A stretch of DNA of 64,000 nucleotides, from contig JALIRH010000004.1 of assembly GCA_023055505.1 (NCBI GenBank), forward strand, positions 21,075,368-21,139,367, read 5' to 3'. Below are positions 1 to 12,759 of the stretch, one piece after another. The position numbers and the translations under genes are program-made. Every line of letters starts with the position of its first letter. Position 1 is the stretch's first letter. The notes under the pieces are model-generated. The model ran no database searches. It saw only the letters and a program-made list of their open reading frames with translations, and was not told the DNA's origin. The stretch comes from Callipepla californica brunnescens. Taxonomy: Eukaryota; Chordata; Aves; Galliformes; Odontophoridae.

Positions 1-60
1 AAATAACCGTGGTCAGCATGGTCAAAATTCTGTCATTAACTGAAGTTCTGTGTTATTTGT

Positions 61-82
61 TTTTTTGTTTTGTTTTGTTTTT
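61..82. repeat. TTTTG simple repeat
   Basis: Short run of TTTTG units. Confidence 0.8.
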
Positions 83-594
83 AATGTTCTGCACTGTGTG
101 TTCAGATTGCTGATATTCTAATCGAACTACAGCTGCTTGAGCTGAAATGTTTCATTTTACGGATCAGCACAAGGCCGGCTTTTAGTTTTTCATCTTTTAT
201 TTTTTTTAATGTTTCAGGAAAAAAAAAAAAACAACCAAAACTGTTTAACTCCTCCAATGGGACCTGGAGGGGAAAAAGAAGGCTTTTTCCCATGTTAAAT
301 ACATTCTTATAATTGAATAGTCCAATGTTTAGAGGCTATCATTAAAAATGTATCAGGGAGATGGGCCTGAGTAATGAGGATGTGCTGTTCTGTGAAAATC
401 TGCCCAAATTTTGACAAGTTATGAATTCTGAAATTTTCAACTTGCTCCTGCTTACATTCTTAGCGACTGAAGGCTAAATTCCCCAGAAGCTGACTGCAGT
501 GATGCATATTCAGATTAGGATAGTTAATTTTAACTAAACATGTAAATTACTCAGTGGGTTGGGTTTTTTTTTTTCTGCTTGTTATCAAACTGTA

Positions 595-1480
595 GCACAG
601 AAGGGGACTGAAATCACATAGTCTGTCCCACTGCCTTGGGTAGGATCAGCTGTGCCCAACATTACTCCTGACAAGACCTTAAAGACATTAAGCGATGGAT
701 GTTCCACAGACACTGCAGGAAATTTATTCCTGTATTTAGGGGAACACTATCTGCCTTTATCCTGATACTGAAGATGAATCTCTCTTGCTAAAATTGAAAC
801 CTATTATTTCTCGTCTTTTGTCATGGATATAGATGGCAGATTATCCTTGTTCTCTTTGAAGAAGACTTTCACCTTCTTTAAGCATCGGATTGGACAGCAT
901 TGGCTCTTTTTCCTTCCAGATTGTTTTTTTTTTCCATGTCTCTCCTTTCTGATTAGTCCATTCCGGGGTAACTTATCCAACCTGAGCAATCTGTGCCCAT
1001 GCAGGCAGTGCAGGATTGTGTTCTTTTTTTTTCCACTAGCCCAGCATTATTGACCGCAGTTCTATTTGTGGTATATGATGCCTGCTAGATCTTTTACCAG
1101 AGATCAGCCTTGAAGACTGTTCTTTGCTGTCCTGCATTTCTGCAGTTCCTTTTTCCTATCTAAATGTAGCTCTTCTTCATCTTGAACGCTACCCACATTT
1201 TCTAGATCATATCTGCAATTTATCAAGTTCACTGAATTTTGATCCTGGCTTCTAACATCTTTGCAGTCTCTTGCTGCTTGAAATTATCTGCAAATTTAAT
1301 AACAATTGTCTCTGCGTCATCATTCAGCTCATTAATGAATTTAATGAATACTGCCAGACTTAGAGCAATCCTCTGTGGATCTCATGCAACTCAGCCTTAC
1401 ATTTTGACAATGAAATATCCATTTGAGTAAGGTCTGTTAATACAACTCCGCACCAGGTTTTTGGTATGAACATTTACAAG
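595..1480 (-). mobile_element. Ancient CR1/L3-like LINE fragment
   Basis: Read on the minus strand, this holds the decayed end of a CR1-superfamily LINE. The lowest part (600-780) follows the CR1 3' region pattern in inverse sense (match to the caretaker line on catching a wound: 'secondary to a small block of losses ... in the cover terms'). The middle (about 780-900) has the tract before the 3' end (AAACCTATTATTTCTCGTC, TTCACCTTCTTTAAG). The right part (1,230-1,400) resembles the L3/CR1 ORF2 end (AAATTATCTGCAAATTTAATA, ATCATTCAGCTCATTAATGAA, then ATCCTCTGTGGATC). Frames are broken throughout, so it is old and inactive. The match is by memory of family patterns. Confidence 0.6.
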
Positions 1481-3720
1481 TTCACAGTTTACCTTCTGCA
1501 ACGCAGTTGTTTATAACTCGTTATGCTTTTTTTTTTTTCCTTTGAGCAGTGTGGGAATGGGCAGGAAATTCTTTTACTAATATGTATTGATGGATTCAGA
1601 CTTCAGACTTCTAAGAGAGTTGAGCAGAGGTGAAACAAATTCTTTATTTCATTAGTATACTTCATTATGGGAAACATCTTGAGGTGCACACTTATTAGTA
1701 TTCCCAAGAGGTAGTCGCTCGTAGGATACTGCTAATCTTTCTTCTTCCTTCCTACTAAAAAGGTTTCTCAGATTCTAGCTCAGCAGCTAGTGGCAATAAA
1801 ACAGAGGAAAGTGTAGATGTTGAAATACAATGAAAGTCCTCAATACGCCATTGGATGCCTCAGTCTGAGTAAACTTTTCGCACTGACATTGACAGTGGCT
1901 TAGAGAACTTCTGCAGAAGAGTTTTTTTTCGCTCCTCTGAACCCTACGTTGTGCAAAGGAATAGTACCTCCATGACAGTTAAAACATATTTAGAAAAGGC
2001 CCACAGATCAGCTCATGTGGCTGTGAGCTATAATCTACCCACACATGCTAAAAAAACATAGCTCTTTTTGATCTGTTATAATGAGGTGGTCCTCCTCATC
2101 CTTTCAGAACATAAAAGAAATTCTCTCATTTTGTGATGCTCAACTATTCACTTTTTTGAATAATCAGAAAAACACAAAGCTAATTCTTGTATTTCTCTTT
2201 CTCTAATTAGGTTAGATTTCTTTGTTCCTGCAAAGCTGAAACACAGACATTTCAATCTGTTTAGTTTTAAGTAAAATGCACTTCTGAGCAAATAACTTCG
2301 GAGAGCCAGCCTAGATGGGAACTCAGGAGTCACCTTGAAATGACAGCCACATTTCTGTTCCTCATTAGACGTCACACTTTTGTTTTGCTTCACAGCTCTG
2401 ATGCTTTCCGTGAAGACAGAACTGAACTGTTTCTGTCCTGTCCACATCTGCAGGCTCACCCTGTGCCATGCCCATGCATGTAGTGTGCGGGACAGCCAGA
2501 CTAGCACTCCAGCCCCCTGGGGTTGCAGCAGAATTCTGGGGTACAATGATCTAACAGAAACCTGCTACCAGAACATGCTCCCCTCAGCCAGTTCCTGGTC
2601 ACACTTCCATCCACTGGATCTAGTGGCCACATGGCAATAGGAGAGGTTGATTTGGCTGGAAAATCTAACAGAAAACAAAGACAACAAATAAAGACTACTT
2701 TGCAGCTGGAACAGGGGTTCAAGGCTGCCTATTTCAAAAGCTATTTGATTTTAGCTTAGTTTAGATGCAAAGCATTACTCCTGCATATTTATCTCTTTCT
2801 TACCTTCTAGACTCCACAGATAAGCCTCTGCCCACATGTTTCTAGTCATCTATTTTTAGTTCTTTTAAATAGTTTTCTGTTTTGACTTACAGCTTTTAAT
2901 CCTGTGCTCCATGACAAAACCCAGCCTTGACTTCTCCCTGGCAGGCATCTTCATAAAAGCAGTTGCAGTTGTTTGGTCTTTGCTGGACCAGTTTGAACAT
3001 TAATCTTCCAGTCAATTTCACAGTAATTTAGATTATCAGAAATTAATTCCAAACAAAGCTAAAAATACTCTGTTCATTCTCACTGAAGGACAGTGCTGCC
3101 TGATGGAGATGGTGCGCAGATAGAGGTAAGTGAACTGCTCTAATTGACCTTATGAACTGTGCCAGGTCAGAAGTTAGGTCCTCCTTTAGGACATCTTCCC
3201 AGACTTCCTTTGCAGCCATCGCAGGGCAATTATTTCACCTGTTTTGGATACAGATTTGATGATGGGTTGTGTTATCTGCTGAGGATGAGAGCCAAGACAA
3301 CCAGCTCATATAGCTGACTTCAATCAGAGGGTTTTGCCCCTGCTCAAATATTAACCTTCAGAATTGCTTCCTAAGCCTGAGCAGGAACCAAGAGAGAAGG
3401 ACCAGGGTGGACCATGGCACATGTAATTTGTGGGGCTTAATGCTTCTTTCTTAGGTTTAATGACCAACCCTTTTGCATATTTTTAAAGGACTGTTGTGAA
3501 AATGACAATGGCAAACACACACAAAAAAAAAAAAAGCAAAAAGAACCAACAATTGCAACATCATTATACATGTAATGTATGACATTTCAGAGGCTACAAG
3601 GGCTGGATATGCACCATGCTACTAATATTTCCTATGCAGATATTTTAGTCTCAGAAGAAAACTTCAGCAACAGTTTAACAGTGTGCCTTCTCAGGGGGTT
3701 TCAAATAACTGGAAAACATC

Positions 3721-3746
3721 TTTTTTGTTTTGTTTTGTTTTGTTTT
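3721..3746. repeat. TTTTG simple repeat
   Basis: About five TTTTG units. Confidence 0.85.
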
Positions 3747-4215
3747 AATATAGCAGCTGGACACATCTCTATGCTATTAGCATTTTGGTCCAAGACAGAA
3801 TAAGATTCTCAGGGAAAAATGCTATCTGGAGTAATAGCACCCATGAGAATGTCTTGTCACCTTAATCTGCCCATTCTCAATCCCACAACTTCATTTGCAC
3901 AGAGAATACTTCCACAGCAGCTGCTGAAAAATTCCCAGAGCCAGCAAAATAAGAGAGTAAAATCATCTTTTCAGAAGAGTCTTGCCATCTGGTTCTTACC
4001 ATGCATGTAAATACTGCCCTTCTACAAAAAATCCCCAGTGCATATAAGGTTTTACTCAGTCTCTTCACGTGCTTTTCCTTCAACGCTTCTGCCTTAAATT
4101 TGAACAAGTGCTACAGATTCAGAAAATCCATACACGCTGCCTATCAGCTCCTTGCCTTTTGCCCAGCCTCACTATTAAGAAGAAAATTGCAACGTGCCTA
4201 CTGTAAGAAATGTAA

Positions 4216-4247
4216 CTCTCTATGTAAACCTGTGTTTACATAGAGAG
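4216..4247. repeat. Perfect inverted repeat (hairpin)
   Basis: The arm CTCTCTATGTAAAC (4216-4229) is followed by the loop CTGT and its exact complement GTTTACATAGAGAG (4234-4247). The stem has 14 pairs with no mismatch. It is too short for a normal microRNA precursor. Confidence 0.9.
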
Positions 4248-6543
4248 CTCAGTTTTCCAGGCTACACTCATACTCTCTTCATTTCTGTGACTGTGGCACA
4301 AATGTCCTCCATGTCTGTTTTTCCACAGCATCAACATAGAAATCTGCATTTCTCTGGAAAAAAAATAATGGGGAGACTGGCATTTGCTTACAAGAAAGCT
4401 GTTACCTCTGCTAGTGTTAGAGGAACAGAGTATCACATGTCTTGAGTCTGGCACCAGATGCTCTTACACCCTCCTTTTCACTACTGCCCAGAACTTAGAA
4501 TAGTGTTCCCAAACAGATTTGGATCTAGTTTTACAGAATTGGTATTCCCAATTCAGAATATATAATTCGTGAAGGAACTACAGCTCATAAGTACGGAACA
4601 CATAAATACAGTTTGTAAACACAAAAGTCATATCCCTCCTACACACATTTCTACCTTTTGTCTGGGATGTTCAGCTGTACACAACAGTCCTCCTTATTCC
4701 TCTTTCAGTTGGTGCCATCATTAGCTCTGGGATCACTGAACAAAAAACACTACTAGAGTGCATACAGGAGAAAAAAATGGAGAGTGGGAACTTCTTGTTA
4801 AGCAGTTATGTTATCAGAAATAGACTGACCAGGGCTAGGGACCAGTATAACAAGCATTTGCTAAAAAGGTGAACAGCTCTCACCCTGCATCTTAACAGGT
4901 TGTGTCTGGAAATGGGCTCTCATTCATGAGTCTGGCATACCTGTCAGAGTGACCTGGTCTGTCCCAAGTGGTGCCAGTGAATTCACTGAGCCTCTATACA
5001 GCAATATGGACAAATTTGATCACTCACTCCCTGAAGTCTCTAGTGGTCTGACTGCACAGCTGCAAAAAGGGAGATGACACAGCATGAGTATTTCCAGAAT
5101 GTACAAAGATATATCCAAAACTCTTGTCTTCTCAGAATATAATCTAAACCCTCATAGTTCATACCCCTTTTCAGGATATAAGCAAGTCGATACATCATGT
5201 CCTCCTACCAACACTTTCTCTCCCTTTGCTTTGGATGGAAAAATATTTGGATTATAATTGGAGATGACATGTTATTACAAATGGGGGAGTCTAACCGAAA
5301 TAAATCTCGAAGACTACTTTTCTGTAATAAGAACAGAAAAAAAGGGTAGCAAAGATCCTTCTCTCATCCTGTCTCCCCAGCATACCAGAGATGTACTTTT
5401 ATCTACTGGTAAACCAGAAATGGGAATGTGGAGAGGACTCCAAGCCCCATGATGCAGGAAGGCTTTCTCTGAACCATGGTGGATATTATCCTATATACCA
5501 CAAAGCATCAGTAAGAGATACCTGAAATGCAAATACGGCACTTTCATTTTGGTTCAATCCCAAAGATGTTTATTTGAGATGGAAGTGGGGGTCCGGATAC
5601 AACTTCATCTGTCACAGCATTGTTTGTACTTATTAACTATCTTAAAGAACGTAACTGGGACTGCCCAGTTATTTGAGACCAGTGATTGCTGGTCTCCTAT
5701 TGTACTTGGTGTGATTATGTGAGCATTCCAGTTAGCAATGTCACTGAAAGCTATAACATAGGATGAAGCCCTAATGTTCCATGCCATGTCAGACTTGTGT
5801 GTAAATAAACTTTTAGAACACTTCTCAGTTTGCTTTCATGATGGACAGGAATACTTTTGCAACACTACAGTGTCTGGGGAAAACACAATCTATTGTTTTT
5901 TTTTCAGTCAAGACCCTCCCAATCACTCTGACAAAATGGGTAAATAAAAAGCCTTGAAAAACATAGAACCATTTTCTAACATCCTTTATTGCTTGCAGGG
6001 ACAGACCCAGTTATCTTTCATTTGGATTTATTCAGGGATTAATTAAACATAACCTCTTTTAGATTTTATAATGAGTTGTCTCTGAGTGTTTCTTGTCACT
6101 GTGAAAAGAGCTAAAAAGCTGAAAAAAACACACATCCTACTTTTCTACTCATCCTATGATGATCTATCTCAGAGAGAGCACTAGTACCTTTAAGGCTGGA
6201 CAATCTTTTCCCAAGGTTCAGGTTTCCTGCAGGAGCGTGCAGAAGCTGCCTTATCCTGCTCCCACATCCTGCAGACATGCTGTGTATCTGCCTCTGATCT
6301 CCTTGCTCTGGACTCAGCACAGCTTTGGCACTTCACAAAACTTTGAGCTGTGTTCTCATGCTCAACTACAGCAGAGATGGTCCCCAAGGCCAGAAGAGGC
6401 ACAGCATCATCTGAGAGATCACTGTGGCACCTGGCTGGAGCAGTGCATGATAGTTAAGTGAGGACACAAACACTGCTGCCTGTCCTGATTGCACCACCTT
6501 CCCCCAGTGTAGGGCTCATTAACCCCAATGGCAAATAACCACC

Positions 6544-6583
6544 TTTTTTTGTTTGTTTGTTTTTGTTTTGTTTGTTTGTTTTT
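6544..6583. repeat. TTTG/TTTTG simple repeat
   Basis: 40-base T/G run of mixed TTTG and TTTTG units. Confidence 0.85.
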
Positions 6584-9151
6584 AATCTTGCTCAATACAA
6601 ACATACCAGAACTCGCAGGGATTGGTTTGTTTGATTTTCACTTCACTGTTAAGGAAGGCACAAGTTATTATTATAAGCCGACAATTGTTATTGTTTGTAG
6701 CTACCAATTTTGATTTGTCAAAAAACATAAAAACCTGTACTCTGGAAAGTGTCTTTGCCCTCAGCTGTCACCTATGGTCAAGGCCGCAGCAGGGAAACCT
6801 CAGCCCACACCTCCAGAAAGCAGCCCTTGATAGATCACTATGAAACACAAATGGTCCCCAGCAAGCTTAACCTCTCTTTTAAATAGAGAGTGTGTCCTCA
6901 GTGAACAAGCCAGCGCCAGGCCAGACACAACCTGAAAAGAAAACAGGAACTAGGATATGAAGATCAGGGAAATTCTCAGCCCACATGTGTGGGAAGGTAA
7001 GGAAGAAAGCCCTGTGTATGCTTTCTAATGTGGTTTTAATAGCTGAAACCTTTCAGAATATAATTAGTGCTTATACATCCACTCATGAGAGCAAATTAAT
7101 CACTTCCTCAAGAAGACCATTAACTTCATCTTCTTTTTTTGTTTTTTTGCTCTCTATGAGTTGTAACCAATTAAGAGCCCCAAGAACTGCAGCTGTTAGA
7201 TTCACCTATAAGCTTAGAAGTTGCCAACAGGTGAAGAGTAGTTTTGTAAGAAAACACAAACAGTAGATGAAATAATCAAGAGAGAATAACAAATCATCTG
7301 ATTCTTTGCTGAAGTGTTTGAAGTAACCAAATTAGAAGAAAGGATGACTGAGCCAACCTCTTTTTTAAGAAGTTTTCATTCCTGTTCAGTCTGACTTGGC
7401 ACATCCTCTTTATTGAATGAAAGAATCCCCATGAATCCCAAGGGCAGATGGACTGTACTTTTAACTGCCCACCACACACTTCAAACTCCACAGATGCCTA
7501 AAGCACAGCAATTCTGCCTCTGTGTCTGGGGTCCTGCTAACTCCAGGAATCAAAATTATTGACAATAACAATTTGAACACTGGACTACAGAAAATACAGG
7601 AAAACTCACTAAATCCCAGTGTGTCAGTCCTGAATAAGGGATGGAAATGTGCAAAAAAGAGTACATATGGGGCTGGTTTGTTTTGTTTTTTAAAAGTGAA
7701 ATCAGAAAGATTCTTGAGAAATGTCCTACGTTTGCTTACCAATGTGAAGTATCTTCTTTGTTTTTTTCTATAATATGGTTTGACAATTTAGCACTGCTGT
7801 CTGCAGTCATTCCAGTTGTGGTGAACATAAGGAGTTTTGGATGATTTCAAGTTCTCTGTTCTTGGTAACAACAGAGGTTCATCCACACACTGCAGGAGAG
7901 GGATGTATAGAGAACAGTTTGTACAGTTTCAACTGAATTTTAGGTAAGTTTGTGCCATGAACATCACTCTGTTTCGTTACACATCTCTCTGGAGGTTTCC
8001 TTCTCAATTTCCTTTTCACAGGTCACTCATAACAGCCACTGGAACACAAATCACGAGTAGAGAAGATGGTTAGAGGCAAAGCACACTCATTGCAAAAATC
8101 CATCTGCCTCTCTGTCCTGGACAACTAAAAGCCATCGGGACTAGTGGCAGGACCAAACAGGACTGATGCAATGGGACACTTCTGAAAGGTGATGGCAAGT
8201 CCTGTTTCAGTAGTAGCAGATTTCCCACTCTATGCCAGCTCCCTGCACCCAAGCTGTTTTCTTTCTCTTTCAATCTTGTGAAACGGACCAGATGAGAAGC
8301 ACACCAGACATCTGCCCTAGGGACTGGAAGTGTCCCCAGGGTGTCCCCACACCTGGGCACCACACTGCTTCCTGTGCTCTGCCCTATGCCCATGCTGCTC
8401 TGTCCACACGTGGGGGCTGCCTAGTTGTGACGCCTTTGGACTCTGTCCTCAAACAAAACTGCCTAAATCTTTACACTGCATTAAAACTCTAAATTCTCCT
8501 CCTTAGAAAAATCAGGCCAGAGAGTGGGAGGTGGGGGCTCAGAGAGAGAAAGAGAGTGGGCGAGAGATTAAACAGCCTCGGGTATACAAAGCCTGTGGAT
8601 GACAGTTTCAAAAATATTTCTAGGGATACACTTGGCAGGCACTTCTCTGCAATTTCCTTCTGGGTACATATAAACAGCAAAGGCACACAAGCAGCCTCTT
8701 ACTCAAAGAGTTATAATTATCCTAATTGTTGTACCCGTACAAAGACAGATTAGTAGCTGGCTGGGGCACCTCTCCCAGCACTGCTCCTTCCTCTGCCTCA
8801 TGCAAGCACTGCTCCTGCACTCATCCTCACCGATGCCAAGGGCCAGGATGCAGCCCAGGCCTTTGGCAGTCAGGCAAAGTGGTTTGTGACCCCTGCTCCT
8901 GTAGCCTTCAGAGTGAACACACAGTACTGATTTCCAGCAGATGTAGGGGCTGAGTTACCAATGGATTTTAAAGTGCTGTGAGTGCCTGCCTACTCCAAGT
9001 TTCTCTGAGAATTCTACAGTCCCAGACCCACAAAGACGTATAAACTGAGTGACATTTCTTTCTAGTATGCAGAGACTTTATATTAAAAAAATTAAAAAAT
9101 CAAACTAATGTCAGCATTGGGAACACGAAGCTATAATACCTGAATGGATGC

Positions 9152-9169
9152 CCTGCTGCATGCAGCAGG
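9152..9169. repeat. 18-base perfect palindrome
   Basis: CCTGCTGCATGCAGCAGG is its own reverse complement, with a central TGCATGCA. Confidence 0.9.
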
Positions 9170-10318
9170 ATACCCACAGCCATGTGAAAGGAGCTACAAG
9201 GAGATCAGCTATGCCCCCCATGAGTTTTCTCCTGATCTCAAGGACCTGCCATGCTTTGCAAGCCCTGCCAGACACCTGTAACACAGACAGCTATGGTTCA
9301 CCTCTTTGGCTGTGCACATAGAACAGGGAGATGAATGAAAACAAGAGCCAGCCCTACTTAAACTCCTGCATGTTTCAGCAGGGTAGGGTTATATCCTATA
9401 GGAATTACGGGTATGAGTTACTCATGTGAATACTGATTTACCTTTTTGAATTGACCTAACATACTACTGCTGTGCAAACAAATACCATACGTTTGTAAAC
9501 AGGCTGAACTCAATCACAAACATAGCGTGACACAAATGACAGTCACACAGGAAGCCCTTAGATGCATGTGCAAAAGGTATCATCACAATTAAAATGTGAG
9601 ATACTAACTCAGAAAGTAGACTGATAATAAGCAGTTTGTTCACCAAATTAATGGACCTTCTAGATATAGGTAGATGGTAATTACAGGTATCATGAAATGG
9701 AGTCACACTGTGTAACCACACTCTAATTATATTTGCTGTATTAAAGCATGACCCTGGTATTACACTGAGAAATGAGATGAAAAGCAGGAGAAAAATTCCC
9801 AGCTCAGGATCCAAGTGGGTGGAACAAACCCATAGTAGTACGTATTCACAACTGCTTTTCTGACTTCACAACTTACTGCCAAAGATACGTGGCACACGTC
9901 TCTGGAGGAAGAGTGTGATCTCATGTGTTTGTACTGGCATTACACATGCACAGCTCGGTTTTGTATCCTCCCTGGAACCACTGCTCTGTTCCACTACCAG
10001 CAACAGGCAAACTCCGTAAGAGGAGTGATCTGTCAGCTGTACAAATTCCATACTTTCCTTGCAGTATATTTGATCCTGGCAGGCTTATTGCTGAATGCAA
10101 GTACACCAGATTGATACCAATGCACTCTCTTCTTCCCAGTCCTTTGTGTCTAAAGCTAAGAAAACTGGGAGGAAGAGACTGTTCTCACTAGTTTTATAGT
10201 TGTTTAGTATTTATATATTGCTTTGCAGTGGCAAAGCTTGTTGATTAGCTCTGCGACCTTTCCAGTGCCCAGTCAGCTCAGAGGAGGCATGGGAAACACA
10301 CCAGTACTCACTGAGAAA

Positions 10319-10386
10319 AAGGGATTGGGAGGGATGAAAGCATGGGAAAGTCACCAGGGGGAAAAAAAGGGGGGGAGAGGGGGGGA
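10319..10386 (+). other. G-rich block, possible G-quadruplex
   Basis: Runs of three to seven G separated by short A-rich loops: GGGATTGGGAGGG, then a further GGG, then runs of 5, 7 and 7 G. At least seven G tracts of three or more lie within 68 bases on the plus strand. Confidence 0.6.
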
Positions 10387-10394
10387 AGAAATCT

Positions 10395-11018
10395 GTGCAG
10401 AAGAGCAATAAATACATCACAACAGTACTTGCAGATGCCCCTTCTGAAAAATACACGCTTCCAGTCACAGGCATGACATGTTTTGTCAGTATTCTCAAAC
10501 CAGAAAGAAAGAAAACCTGGTTGAACTTGTGTAACACTGCCATCCAGTGCTGCGAGCGTGTCCCAGCCATACCTCTGCATCCAGTCCATCTCACCCCAAG
10601 GCAAGGCCACAGCCCCACTAGGGCCGTTATCAGCATTCCTAGAGCAATGTCCTATGCTGTGGCTCCCCCCGAAGAAGCCCTGGCAGGCTTGTGGGGTCTG
10701 GAGTACTTGGACATCCTCAGCCACTGGAATGCCTGGAGCACTGCAGATCCCATCATCAAACCCTCCTCCCAGGCCACTGTGTCAGCTGCTCTCACCCCTA
10801 ATTCAGTACCTTCCTTTAGAATGAAGATAATGGTAACAGCTATGTTAGATCAGGTTGAAAGGCTTGAGATTTTGAACTCATTACATGTATTATCTGGAGA
10901 AGGGCAGGTTGTCACCATAATCTTCTTTACCACAAAAGCACCCAAAGGATTAAGAAAGCCAACACCTAAAAAGGTGAACCCAACCAGATATTTTCTCCCC
11001 AGTTCTCCAGTTCTTTAA
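10395..11018 (+). other. Unidentified 207-codon ORF
   Basis: Longest open frame in the window. It is not recognised as any family, and the minus strand is also open over much of it (10308-10724), which suggests a stop-poor, GC-richer block rather than a gene. The product has no signal peptide, membrane segment or repeat that I can see. It might be a decayed repeat or an exon of an unknown transcript. No splice signals frame it clearly, so I do not call it a gene. Confidence 0.2.
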
Positions 11019-11299
11019 CAGCCCAAGAAGGAACGCCTCTTACATGCTAAGTACCCTGACGACTGGTAGCACGCCCTTGGGTTTGAGGCCACTATGGAGA
11101 CAGCCACCATCCTTTCCTAAGGGGATATGGGGACTCAGCAAATGAGGGAGGTGGAGTCATGGACCAGCCAGGAGGATGCTGGCTGGGTTCTCCTCTGATG
11201 GTCACAACTTAATCTGATGAGAGACAAATTTTTCTAAAATATATGAAGCAACCAGAAGCGATATTCTGAGACTTCTTTCAGTCTTGACCAGATTGTTTC

Positions 11300-11840
11300 T
11301 CCTTTGAGGTTTGAGGAGAGGGACCTGAGTGTCCTGGTGGATGTGTCCAGTTCTGGACTCCCCCCAGTACAAAAAAGACAGAGATCTCCTTGGAAGAATA
11401 TAGCAGATGGCTACAAAGATGATAAAGGGCCTGGAACACCTGCCTTATGAGGAAAGACTGAGAGACCTGGGTCTGTTCAGCCTTGAAAAATAAGACTCAA
11501 AGGGATCTGATCCACATCTATAAATATCTAAGGAGCGGGAGGCAAAGGGATGAGGCTGTACTCCTCTCAGCAGTGCGTGGTGATAGGACGACGAGGGGAA
11601 ATGGCCACAAACTGAAGCATAGGAAGTTCTGCACAAACGTGTGTGGGAACTTCTTCACAGTGCAGTGACGGAGCACTGGCACAGGCTGCACAGAGAGGTG
11701 GTGGAGTCTCCTTCTCTGGAGATGTTCAAGACCTGCCTGGACACCTACCTGTGCAACCTGGGCTAGGGAGCTGCTTTGGCAGGGGAGTTGGACTTGATGA
11801 TCTCTAGAGGTCCAGTCCCTACCTATCTGTGATTCTGGGA
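11300..11840 (+). mobile_element. CR1 LINE 3' end with internal deletion
   Basis: Sense-strand CR1. It starts in the end of the reverse-transcriptase ORF (GAGAGGGACCTGAGTGTCCT), then jumps straight to the TGTGTCCAGTTCTGGACTCC segment. About 200 bases of the family pattern are missing at about 11,343, followed by the rest of ORF2 (GGCCTGGAACACCTGCCTTA) and the 3'UTR. It ends with GATGATCTCTAGAGGTCCAG and the tail CTGTGATTCTGG, of the CR1 3' octamer type. It is broken by point changes and inactive. Confidence 0.92.
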
Positions 11841-11849
11841 GGTGGGTAT

Positions 11850-12750
11850 AAGCATCTGTGTAGCACTTTGAGACCCTTTTCATTTCAAGACCTCTGATAA
11901 TAAAAGCAATGTTTATCAATGCAACCCTAAATAACTTAGAAGTAAATGCCTCAACATTTGCAAAAGACAATCTTTGTCTTGCTTCATAGTAGAGCCCTTC
12001 CATTTTTGTAGTGCTACTTCAGAGTTTTATGCAGGCCTTTCTCACACCAGCTCATTGCCTTTTACAGAGAAACAATTTTCTTCTGGATCCACTTATCAAC
12101 CTTCATCGCAGAGATGTCTGGAACTTTTCACCACTAACTAAATTGATGTATTTGCTACTGAATAATTACAAAAATAGCTTCCTTCAATGGAACAACGGCA
12201 GAACGGACTGCAGTAAATCACAAAAATAGATCTGTTGGCTTTTGAACATGCTTTGGTAGGAAAAGTACAGCTGAATTTGATAAAATACGTCCACTTTCTC
12301 TGCTGACTTGCATAGTCAGGAGAAACTCTGCCTTTTAGATCAGGTGAATTTGAAAGGAAATCTTTGAAGTAACACAGAATAATGTCTTCATAGCTGAGGG
12401 AACATAAACAAACAAACGTTTCCCCTTTATTTTTCTGTAGTTATATTTAGTTAATATTGAATGGATGGTTTGAAAATTCATTGTAAGAATTGATAGTGGG
12501 GACCGAGTGTTTATTCATGACTTGAAGAGATACATCATTATTAATTAATACTGCAGCTCCTGAAGCCAAGCGGATAGCACAGAGTTATTATTCGTATCTT
12601 TATTTGTAATGTTCTTGAACCAAATTTCTGGAAAATGTACAGTAGTAACACTGGTTTTCAAAAAAATTAATCCTACTCTCCAACTGTTGATATACATAGG
12701 TGGAAAGATACCATAATCCATTTTCCCAGGAAACCAAATCCCAGAAGTTT
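11850..12750. other. Gene-free stretch between two CR1 copies
   Basis: AT-rich unique sequence separating two inverted CR1 copies; nothing recognised. Confidence 0.6.
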
Positions 12751-12759
12751 GGGTTTCTG

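Larger units (their letters stand above)
1481..11300. other. Gene-free stretch with simple repeats
   Basis: About 9.8 kb with no recognised gene or young transposon. It contains TTTTG/TTTG runs (3721-3746, 6544-6583), a perfect 14-base hairpin (4216-4247), an 18-base palindrome (9152-9169), a G-rich block (10319-10386) and an unidentified 207-codon ORF (10395-11018). The other open frames overlap on both strands without splice context or recognisable sequence. Confidence 0.6.
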
